Below are positions 57,072 to 64,000 of a stretch of 64,000 nucleotides of DNA, one piece after another; position 1 is the stretch's first letter, and the number at the start of each line of letters is the position of its first letter. Position numbers and translations under genes: made by a program. The notes beneath the pieces were generated by a model that saw only the letters and a program-made list of their open reading frames with translations, made no database searches and had not been told where the DNA came from. Where the stretch lies: assembly GCF_002252045.1 (NCBI RefSeq), contig NZ_NEFF01000003.1:124001-188000 (forward strand). The letters run 5' to 3'. The stretch comes from Ignatzschineria sp. F8392. Its GTDB lineage: Bacteria > Pseudomonadota > Gammaproteobacteria > Cardiobacteriales > Wohlfahrtiimonadaceae.

Positions 57072-58123
57072 TGCAATTAGGGAACTTAGGCACTTATCGA
57101 AAGATTGTTTTGGGCTCGCTGCTACTTTTAGTGGTTGCGAGCTGCTCCTCAACAGGTCATAAGCGATATCGAACCACGGTTAAAGGGGCAACTCCTCAAG
57201 AACATCCTTTGAGTAAATCGGGCAATCCTGCAAGTTATGTCGTCTTCGGAAAGACCTATCGTGTACTTCCCACCTCCAAAGGTTATAAAGAGAAGGGAAT
57301 GGCCTCTTGGTATGGCGATAAGTTCCATGGAAAACCCACTTCAAGTGGTGAGCCCTATGATATGCACGCTTTTACAGCAGCTCATAAAACGCTCCCAATC
57401 CCCACTTATGTTATTGTCACCAATACCGAGACCAATAAATCGATCACGGTATTAGTCAATGATCGTGGCCCTTTTGTTAAAGGACGCATTATCGATCTCT
57501 CTTATGCTGCGGCAAAAGAGCTTGATGTGGTGAAAAATGGTACTGCACCAGTTCTTGTTGAAGCCATTGGACCTCACCAATATCTTGACCCTTCTAAAAA
57601 ACCGAAAAAGAATCCCGTTGCAATGGTTGAAGTCGGAGGAGCCGATACCGGAAGAGGTGGTACGCCACAGACGGCAAAATTGGAAGAGAGTACAATCTCC
57701 TATAAAGGAGAGCCGATTGAAGTTGTCTGGCAGGAACCGGCAGGGTCAATATCCACGTCACCAATAGATCCGTCATCAATGGATCCGTCATCAGTGGATC
57801 AATATCCAACACCACAATTTATAGAGAGCAGCTATCAGCACCAAGATTATGCTCTCACCAATTCACACGCTCCGCAAAACACCCAAAATAGTGCTACATT
57901 TACCCCTCAAGCGCCAAGCTACCATATTCAACTAGGCTCTTTTGGCAGTGAGCAAAATGCCATCAATTTCCAGCAAAGTATGGCAAATAGGCTACAGCAA
58001 CCAACAGAAGTAAAGTATGATAAAGGGCTCTATCGAGTCTATATTGGAAACTATCGTAGTCGAGAAGAGGCAGGAAATGTTGCCTTCTCTCTCCCTGTAT
58101 CCACAACTGTTATCCACTTTTAA
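57071..58123 (+). CDS. rlpA: RlpA-like septal ring lytic transglycosylase lipoprotein with SPOR domain
   Basis: A 350-residue lipoprotein: lipobox VVASC (C25), a double-psi beta-barrel domain (about 75-165) with GMASWYGDKFHGKPTSSGE and VNDRGPFVKGRIIDLSYAAA, a Ser/Pro/Gln-rich linker, and a C-terminal SPOR domain (about 275-350) beginning YHIQLGSFGSEQNA. RlpA binds denuded glycans at the septum, and in some species cleaves them. It overlaps mltB by one base and is followed by dacA. Confidence 0.94.
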   Translation: MQLGNLGTYRKIVLGSLLLLVVASCSSTGHKRYRTTVKGATPQEHPLSKSGNPASYVVFGKTYRVLPTSKGYKEKGMASWYGDKFHGKPTSSGEPYDMHAFTAAHKTLPIPTYVIVTNTETNKSITVLVNDRGPFVKGRIIDLSYAAAKELDVVKNGTAPVLVEAIGPHQYLDPSKKPKKNPVAMVEVGGADTGRGGTPQTAKLEESTISYKGEPIEVVWQEPAGSISTSPIDPSSMDPSSVDQYPTPQFIESSYQHQDYALTNSHAPQNTQNSATFTPQAPSYHIQLGSFGSEQNAINFQQSMANRLQQPTEVKYDKGLYRVYIGNYRSREEAGNVAFSLPVSTTVIHF

Positions 58124-58125
58124 AA

Positions 58126-59307
58126 ATGAAAACAACTATGTTTAAAAAAATCTTTAAATTTTGCGCAATAGCGGTGACAACTGTTTCACTCTCCTTTGCG
58201 CAATCACCTAGCACATTACAGCTTCCTGAGTATGCCGTAAAATCTTGGATTATTATGGATTACGATACCGGTGCCGTATTAGCAGAATATAATAGTACTA
58301 TTCAATTTGAGCCTGCGAGCATCACAAAAGTGATGACTGATTATGTGATCGCTGATGCAATCGATAAGGGAATCATCAGCCATGATGACCAAGTGCTCAT
58401 CTCTTCAAAATCTCGCAATATGCCAGGATCGAGAATGTTTGTTGAAGAGGGGACACTCGTCTCTGTCGATAACCTTTTACAAGGCTTAATTGTTCAATCG
58501 GGCAATGATGCGGCTGTTGCGCTTGCAGAACATGTTGCGGTCTCTGAAGAATCATTTGCCATGAAGATGAATGAGAAAGCGGCTGAACTGGGGATGAAAA
58601 AGAGCCACTTTAAAAATGCAAGTGGTCTCCCCGATCCGGAACATATCACAACCGCTTATGACCTTGCGATTCTCTCTCGCGCGCTGATCAACAATTTCCC
58701 TGAACACTACAAATATTACTCCCAAAAGAGCTTCACCTGGAATAATATCAAGCAGAATAATCGCAATACGCTACTCTGGGAAGACCCTTCTGTTGATGGA
58801 ATTAAAACGGGCCATACCAACAGTGCCGGCTACTCTCTTGCATCGAGTGCAGAGCGCAATGGTTTTCGTGTAATTGTCATTGTTATGGGAGCGGATAGTG
58901 AAGCCTATCGTCAACGCGTTTCTCGTGAACTCATTAACTTTGCATTTAATAACTTTGATCGCAAACAGCTCTATAGCGCCAATGAAGTGATTGCTGAGGC
59001 AAATGTCCTTCACGGCATTGAAAAGAGTGTTCCTGTCGGTGTCAGCGAGAGCATCACAGCGACCCTGCCCCGCGTTCAGTATGATAATCTTAAAGCACAG
59101 ATCCATGTTAACCCCGGCTTAGAAGCGCCCATTACGAAAGGGGAGCAAGTTGGAAATTTAGAGTTCTATATCGATAAGCATCTTCTCTACAGCTTTCCCG
59201 TTATTGCGCTCGATAATGTAGAAAAAACAGGCATTTTCCATCGTCTATGGAATAGCTTCTTAATAAAACTCAACAATAAAATCAATAAGTTCAAAGAAGC
59301 GCTCTAA
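58126..59307 (+). CDS. dacA: D-alanyl-D-alanine carboxypeptidase (PBP5/DacA type)
   Basis: A 393-residue PBP5-type carboxypeptidase that trims pentapeptides in the periplasm. Signal peptide about 1-26 ending SFAQ. Catalytic motifs: SITK (S65-K68), SGN (125-127) and KTG (227-229). A PBP5_C beta domain follows, and a C-terminal amphipathic helix (HRLWNSFLIKLNNKINKF) anchors it to the inner membrane. It is the last gene of the elongasome run, two bases after rlpA. An ATG four codons in (58138) is an alternative start. Confidence 0.96.
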   Translation: MKTTMFKKIFKFCAIAVTTVSLSFAQSPSTLQLPEYAVKSWIIMDYDTGAVLAEYNSTIQFEPASITKVMTDYVIADAIDKGIISHDDQVLISSKSRNMPGSRMFVEEGTLVSVDNLLQGLIVQSGNDAAVALAEHVAVSEESFAMKMNEKAAELGMKKSHFKNASGLPDPEHITTAYDLAILSRALINNFPEHYKYYSQKSFTWNNIKQNNRNTLLWEDPSVDGIKTGHTNSAGYSLASSAERNGFRVIVIVMGADSEAYRQRVSRELINFAFNNFDRKQLYSANEVIAEANVLHGIEKSVPVGVSESITATLPRVQYDNLKAQIHVNPGLEAPITKGEQVGNLEFYIDKHLLYSFPVIALDNVEKTGIFHRLWNSFLIKLNNKINKFKEAL

Positions 59308-59412
59308 ATTTAGCCACTTTTTTGTAGTATTTTTGTAGTTTATTAGTTATCATACTTCCCCATAAACAAGGTGTGTTTATTTTTTGAATTAAATTTTTAG
59401 GAAACGAGAGAC

Positions 59413-61023
59413 ATGTCACAACAGATTATTGACGATCTAAAAGCACAAGGTATTACCGCAACAGAAGTTATATACAATCCAAGCTATGATGTTCTTTTCA
59501 AGGAAGAGACTGATCCAAGCCTTACAGGCTATGATAAAGGAACTGTCACAAACCTAGGTGCCGTCGGTGTAGATACTGGTATTTATACAGGTCGCTCGCC
59601 TAAAGATAAATATATTGTCCGTGATGAAACAACTAAAGATACCGTTTGGTGGGCAGATTCCGGTAAAGGAAAAAATGACAATAAACCTATTACTGAAGAG
59701 GTATGGGCACAATTAAAAGAGCTTGTTCTTGATCAGTTATCAGGCAAACGCCTCTTTGTTATCGATGGTTTCTGTGGTGCTAACGAAGAGACTCGCCTTG
59801 CAGTTCGCTTTGTGACTGAGGTTGCATGGCAAGCGCACTTTGTTAAGAACATGTTCATTCGCCCAAGCGAAGAAGAGCTTAAAAACTTTAAGCCTGACTT
59901 TACCGTTCTCAATGGTGCAAAAGTGACCAATAAGAACTACAAAGAGATGGGTCTTAACTCTGAAACTTTCGTTGCGTTCAACTTAACTGAGAATATGCAG
60001 TTAATTGGTGGTACATGGTACGGCGGCGAGATGAAGAAAGGTCTCTTCTCTGTTATGAACTACCTTCTCCCATTAAAAGGCATCGCTTCAATGCACTGCT
60101 CTGCAAACGTGGGTAAAGATGGCGAAACAGCGATCTTCTTCGGTCTTTCAGGAACAGGTAAAACAACTCTCTCAACAGACCCTAATCGTCAATTAATTGG
60201 TGATGATGAGCATGGTTGGGATGATGATGGTGTCTTCAACTTTGAAGGGGGTTGCTATGCAAAAACAATCAACCTCTCAAAAGAGCATGAGCCAGAGATC
60301 TACGGTGCGATTCGTCGTGATGCGCTTCTTGAAAACGTTGTCATCAAAGAAGATGGTTCTGTCGATTTTGATGATGCGTCAAAAACAGAAAATACTCGTG
60401 TTTCATATCCGATCTACCACATTGAAAACATTGTAGAGCCTGTATCAAAAGCAGGTCCTGCGAAGAAAGTTATCTTCTTAACTGCAGATGCTTTCGGTGT
60501 TATCCCGCCGGTATCGAAATTAACACCTGAGCAGATGCAATACTACTTCCTTTCAGGCTTTACCTCTAAACTTGCAGGTACTGAGCGTGGTATTACCGAG
60601 CCAACACCAACTTTCTCAGCATGTTTCGGTGCAGCATTCCTTCTTCTTCACCCAACACAATACGCTGAAGTATTGGTAAAACGTATGGAAGAAGCAGGTG
60701 CATCAGCATACTTAGTGAATACCGGTTGGAATGGTACAGGTAAACGTATCTCACTTAAAGATACACGTAACATTATCAATGCAATCTTAAGTGGTGATAT
60801 TGATAAAGAAGAGACAGAGATTATTCCAATCTTCAATCTCGAAGTGCCAAAAGCAGTTGCAGATGTTGACTCAACAATCTTAGATCCACGTAACACCTAC
60901 GCAGATCCAGCTGAGTGGACAGAGAAAGCAGAAAAACTTGCTGAACTCTTTGAGAACAACTTTGACAAGTATACCGATACAAAATTAGGTGCTGAACTTG
61001 CTAAAGTGGGTCCTAAGAAGTAA
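59413..61023 (+). CDS. pckA: ATP-dependent phosphoenolpyruvate carboxykinase
   Basis: A 536-residue PEPCK of the ATP type, converting oxaloacetate to PEP for gluconeogenesis. Seen: [29 protein letters not shown], the P-loop [32 protein letters not shown] and [13 protein letters not shown]. The length matches the family. It is monocistronic, with GAAACGAGAG upstream of the ATG and a strong terminator downstream. It uses optimal codons like mdh, in line with high expression on amino-acid-type carbon sources. Confidence 0.98.
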   Translation: MSQQIIDDLKAQGITATEVIYNPSYDVLFKEETDPSLTGYDKGTVTNLGAVGVDTGIYTGRSPKDKYIVRDETTKDTVWWADSGKGKNDNKPITEEVWAQLKELVLDQLSGKRLFVIDGFCGANEETRLAVRFVTEVAWQAHFVKNMFIRPSEEELKNFKPDFTVLNGAKVTNKNYKEMGLNSETFVAFNLTENMQLIGGTWYGGEMKKGLFSVMNYLLPLKGIASMHCSANVGKDGETAIFFGLSGTGKTTLSTDPNRQLIGDDEHGWDDDGVFNFEGGCYAKTINLSKEHEPEIYGAIRRDALLENVVIKEDGSVDFDDASKTENTRVSYPIYHIENIVEPVSKAGPAKKVIFLTADAFGVIPPVSKLTPEQMQYYFLSGFTSKLAGTERGITEPTPTFSACFGAAFLLLHPTQYAEVLVKRMEEAGASAYLVNTGWNGTGKRISLKDTRNIINAILSGDIDKEETEIIPIFNLEVPKAVADVDSTILDPRNTYADPAEWTEKAEKLAELFENNFDKYTDTKLGAELAKVGPKK

Positions 61024-61081
61024 TTAAGGTATCAGTTATATAAGATCTATCTTTCACAGATAGCATCAAACTAAAAAGCAG

Positions 61082-61115
61082 AAGCCCGAAGATAAACACT
61101 TCGGGCTTTCTTTTA
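61082..61115 (+). terminator. Intrinsic terminator of pckA
   Basis: A perfect 10-bp stem AAGCCCGAAG (61082-61091) with CTTCGGGCTT (61099-61108), a seven-base loop, followed by TCTTTTATCC. It lies 58 bases after the pckA stop codon. Confidence 0.88.
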
Positions 61116-61130
61116 TCCTCAATTTCCCCC

Positions 61131-61547
61131 AACATCATCGGTGCCAAACTGGCAGGCATGCAGTGGCGAAAAGAACGAAATCTTCACGGCATCAAGGATG
61201 CCAAATGGTGGGCATGCACCGGAGAAAAGAACAAAATAGTGAGCTCCCACCGCTCCACAATCTCTCTTAAGAATCATTTATCACAACAAAAAAGCTTGGA
61301 CGCTGCCGGATACAACCATCGCGTACTTTCATCAATCACGCACTGGCAGTTGCCGATCTTAATCGCCGGCAACAATATCATCTGTTAGATAAAAAACTTC
61401 CTCGGCATCAAAGATGCCGAATGGTGGGCATGCAGTGGTGAAAAGAACGAAATAGTAAGCTCCCACCGCTCCACAGACTCTCTTAAGAATCATTTTTCAC
61501 AACAAAAGAACCTGAACGCTGCCGGATACAACCAGCGCGCTCTTCCT
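61131..61547 (+). repeat. Dispersed palindromic repeat, locus 5 (about two units)
   Basis: It has the same sense as the 19.5-kb array. GGCATCAAGGATGCC or GGCATCAAAGATGCC, then GGTGGGCATGC, GAAAAGAACGAAAT, GCTCCCACCGCTCCACA and CTCTTAAGAATCATTT occur twice (about 61176-61285 and 61403-61500). A GCCGG module lies between (61300-61350) and part of another at the end. It fills the space between the convergent pckA and the RsmC-like gene. Confidence 0.85.
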
Positions 61548-61571
61548 GTGCCTCTCTTACGTAAGTGAGGA

Positions 61572-62612
61572 CTATTTTACCCGCTCTAGCTTAAGAATCT
61601 TGAAATGATTATTAGAGGCGATCTCTGTTGCTTTCACATATTGTGCATAGCAGACCTCCTCTATGGCTAAAAATTTATTCACTACAAAGTAGGCAATACC
61701 TCGGCGACGTAAGAGTCGCTTACTATTCTCAACGAACTTGACCGTTAGCTCTTTAGAGGTACCAAATCCTTGATGAAAAGGGGGATTACAGATAATCCGA
61801 TCAAAACTACGATCTTCTAACTCTGAGCCACAATCATCGAGCGTTACGAGCGCCTCAATCCCCATGCTCTCAAGATTGTGCGCTGCAAGTTGAACGGCAG
61901 CAACATTACAATCGGTTGCCACCAACTGTTCAATCTTGCTATTTTTACCAACAGATGCAGCGAGATAACCATAACCACAACCGAGATCTAATACTTTCCC
62001 TTCTAACGCAAAAGGATCGTTATTGAGAGTCTCTGCTAAAAAACGGCTTCCTTCATCAATCTTTTTATAACCATAGATTCCGGGCTTACTGATAAAGGTG
62101 AGATCTTGCACTTCATCTCTAATCTCTAAAAATTGACGATACTCATCCCCTTTGAGATCGAGAGTTTTTCCACCCTCTTTGATAATTCGCGCATAACGAA
62201 GCCCTTTCCCTAAAAGTTCAAGCTCCGCTAATGCCCCCATCTTTTCAGCATGCTTTATAACGCTCTTAATCCCTTCCTGATTATTACCCGTTAAAATGAG
62301 GCTTCCCCCAACTTTTAAGATGCGTGCCGCAGATTCTAAAAGATAGTGCGTTAAAACTTTCGCCTTATTGAGTCTAAAGAGAATAAAATCAAAATATTCA
62401 TCAGGCGCACTCTCTAACTCAAAATCACTCAAGTTACCATCAAAACCAATCACTTCGAGCGCATGATCAATATCCTTACGATTGGTGATGTAACGAATAT
62501 TATCCCGCGCACTGATGCCGGAGAGCTCAAAACTCTCATCTGCAATCAATAACCCCTTCCCCTCACCTATTAACGCACTATCTCGAAAGAGCGCAATACT
62601 TGCTTCAGCCAT
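61572..62612 (-). CDS. RsmC-like class I SAM methyltransferase
   Basis: A 346-residue two-domain methyltransferase. The C-terminal domain holds the SAM motif KVLDLGCGYGYLAASVG and the catalytic NPPFHQGFG (the NPPF motif of the RsmC/RsmD/RlmG group); the N-terminal half is a decayed Rossmann domain (DFILFRLNKAKVLTHYLLESA), as in RsmC and RlmG. It therefore probably N2-methylates a guanine in rRNA. Whether it is G1207 of 16S (RsmC) or another site cannot be decided by eye. It starts two bases after the rsuA stop, in the same operon. Confidence 0.82.
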   Translation of the reverse strand: MAEASIALFRDSALIGEGKGLLIADESFELSGISARDNIRYITNRKDIDHALEVIGFDGNLSDFELESAPDEYFDFILFRLNKAKVLTHYLLESAARILKVGGSLILTGNNQEGIKSVIKHAEKMGALAELELLGKGLRYARIIKEGGKTLDLKGDEYRQFLEIRDEVQDLTFISKPGIYGYKKIDEGSRFLAETLNNDPFALEGKVLDLGCGYGYLAASVGKNSKIEQLVATDCNVAAVQLAAHNLESMGIEALVTLDDCGSELEDRSFDRIICNPPFHQGFGTSKELTVKFVENSKRLLRRRGIAYFVVNKFLAIEEVCYAQYVKATEIASNNHFKILKLERVK

Positions 62613-62614
62613 CT

Positions 62615-63343
62615 CTAAAATCCTTTAATCTCTGCTTCTGTCAAAGGGCGATATTCACCCTCTCGTAATCCATCTAATGTTAGATGACCAATTTGTGATC
62701 GATGCAATCTCTCAACATGATTTCCCACAGCGGCTAACATCCGCTTGACCTGATGATAGCGCCCTTCAGTTAAGGTTAACTCTATCTCCCGCTCAGAGAG
62801 AAGCGCTACCTGTGCCGGCTTTGTGATCTCATCATCCCCCCGTAATGCAACGCCTGTTTCAAGCTGATCAATCATCTCAGATGTCATCGGACGCGCAAGC
62901 TCAATCTTATAAACCTTCTCAATATCCTCATCCGTGCGATGTGTTGGATGAGTCACACGATGAGACCATGCGCCATCATCGGTGATTAAGACCATTCCTG
63001 TCGTATCGGCATCTAAGCGACCGGCGATATGAAGCCGCTCAAGCGAATGTTCTCCCTCTAATAACTTAAAGAGCGAGATATGACCATCATGACGATGACT
63101 TGAGACATAGCCCGCAGGTTTGTAGAGCATAAAATAGCGAGGTTGACTGCTATAGAGAAGAGGCTCACCATCAATCTCTACTCGATCCGATTCCGTGACC
63201 TTAAAATTGCGCTCTCTGATCTCCTCACCATTCACACTAATCCAACCATTGCGAATGATCTTTCCTGCCTCTTTGCGAGAAACCTCCATCGCTAGCTGGA
63301 GATATTGATCGAGACGATAGCTCTCTTGCACTTTTTCTACCAT
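62615..63343 (-). CDS. rsuA: 16S rRNA pseudouridine synthase RsuA-type
   Basis: A 242-residue RsuA-family pseudouridine synthase. The N-terminal S4 domain (RLDQYLQLAMEVSRKEAGKIIRNGWISVNG) is followed by the catalytic AGRLDADTTGMVLITDDG with the nucleophilic aspartate, and by EGRYHQVKRMLAAVGNHVERLHR. It fits RsuA (U516 of 16S) best; other family members (RluB/E/F) are less likely because of length. It lies between pilB, whose stop is four bases upstream, and the RsmC-like gene. Confidence 0.88.
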   Translation of the reverse strand: MVEKVQESYRLDQYLQLAMEVSRKEAGKIIRNGWISVNGEEIRERNFKVTESDRVEIDGEPLLYSSQPRYFMLYKPAGYVSSHRHDGHISLFKLLEGEHSLERLHIAGRLDADTTGMVLITDDGAWSHRVTHPTHRTDEDIEKVYKIELARPMTSEMIDQLETGVALRGDDEITKPAQVALLSEREIELTLTEGRYHQVKRMLAAVGNHVERLHRSQIGHLTLDGLREGEYRPLTEAEIKGF

Positions 63344-63347
63344 CTCA

Positions 63348-64000
63348 CTACTCCGTCGTCACCCGTAAAATCTCTTCTAATGCGGTTCTACCAGCTAACA
63401 CCATTTCAATGCCGGCAGTTCTTAAATTCTTCACCCCTTCGCGCTCCGCTTGTTTTGCAATCTCTAAAGGAGAGGCGCCCTCTAATAAGAGTTGTGAAAC
63501 TCGCTTTGAAACCGGCATCACTTCAAAGATCGCAAAACGGCCACGATATCCATCATGACACTCCGAACAACCACTCGCCCGATAGAACTTACTCGCCGCT
63601 TGCATCGGAGTGAAGCCTAATGTCTCAAGATAGGCAGAATCAACAATATCCTCCTCTTTACAGTGACAGAGCTCACGCACTAGACGTTGAGCAATCACGA
63701 GATCTACCGTCGAGGCGATATTATAGGGTTCAACTCCCATATTTTTGAGACGAACAAGACTCTCTACAGCACTCTTCGTATGAAGCGTGGAGAGGACAAG
63801 ATGCCCTGTCTGTGCTGCTTTAATGGTAATATCAGCCGTCTCATAATCACGGATCTCACCGACCATCAAGACATCGGGATCTTGTCGTAAAAATGCCCGT
63901 AAAGCTTCAGCAAACGTTAAGCCAATTTTAGGGTGTACCTGAAGCTGATTGATCCCCTCTAGATTGATCTCTATCGGATCTTCTACCGTTGCAATATTGC
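63348..64000 (-). CDS. pilB: Type IV pilus assembly ATPase PilB, 5' part outside window
   Basis: The frame stays open to the right edge, so this is the C-terminal part (about 217 residues) of a GspE/PilB secretion ATPase. Seen: [45 protein letters not shown] (Asp and Walker B boxes), [12 protein letters not shown] (His box) and a tetracysteine zinc site (CHC and CSEC about 30 residues apart). The final part [14 protein letters not shown] is typical. It powers pilus extension through PilC. It is separated from pilC-pilD by about 16 kb. Confidence 0.95.
   Translation of the reverse strand, partial: NIATVEDPIEINLEGINQLQVHPKIGLTFAEALRAFLRQDPDVLMVGEIRDYETADITIKAAQTGHLVLSTLHTKSAVESLVRLKNMGVEPYNIASTVDLVIAQRLVRELCHCKEEDIVDSAYLETLGFTPMQAASKFYRASGCSECHDGYRGRFAIFEVMPVSKRVSQLLLEGASPLEIAKQAEREGVKNLRTAGIEMVLAGRTALEEILRVTTE

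Overview
The window looks like a chromosome segment of a moderately AT-rich gammaproteobacterium. The evidence is the gene order of several conserved clusters (fabG-acpP-fabF-mltG-tmk-holB, tpiA-secG-tRNA-Leu, mreBCD-mrdA-rodA-mltB-rlpA-dacA, rsmH-ftsL-ftsI-murE-murF-mraY, pilC-pilD-coaE-zapD) and a meso-DAP type MurE. A Cardiobacteriales-like genus (Ignatzschineria/Wohlfahrtiimonas type) would fit, but this is a guess from gene order and base composition.

Region 1 (1-9.8 kb) is a DNA phosphorothioation defence island of the single-strand Ssp type. A divergent cysteine desulfurase (SspA) faces an overlapping operon for a DUF4007 protein (SspB), a large P-loop ATPase (SspC) and a PAPS-reductase-like ATP pyrophosphatase (SspD). 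Converging on sspD is a very AT-rich pair: an SF2 helicase cut by the window edge and a GHKL ATPase. These two are the likely restriction effectors of the island, possibly part of an SspFGH-like module. The sspA/sspB intergenic region carries two perfect dyads that look like operators.

Region 2 (9.9-20.5 kb) holds accessory metabolism: a DUF1275 membrane protein, a histidine ammonia-lyase with a YuiF-type transporter, an MscS channel, a diheme cytochrome c, and a MobA-like nucleotidyltransferase with XdhC but no molybdenum hydroxylase beside them. It ends in a 297-bp near-perfect tandem repeat (three full copies plus a decayed one).

Region 3 (20.5-47.5 kb) is mostly housekeeping: an MltD-like transglycosylase, aroQ-accB-accC, hemH, mdh, a dcw cluster lacking its usual ends (no mraZ before rsmH; no murD/ftsW/murG after mraY), pilins, an M48 protease, the fab/tmk/holB block (without pabC), zapD-coaE and pilD-pilC.

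Region 4 (47.5-64 kb) starts with two tRNA-Leu(GAG) genes that bracket a repeat array. It continues with secG-tpiA, the rod-shape/elongasome operon mreB to dacA, pckA, an RsmC-like methyltransferase, rsuA and the 3' part of pilB, which runs off the right edge. pilB is therefore about 16 kb away from pilC.

The window-wide oddities are: (i) one composite palindromic repeat family, in 160-bp and 297-bp forms, at five intergenic loci; (ii) strong enrichment of GCCGGC, usually TGCCGGC, in and outside genes; and (iii) short slippage-like direct repeats in many intergenic spacers. No transposase, integrase, CRISPR array or rRNA gene was seen.
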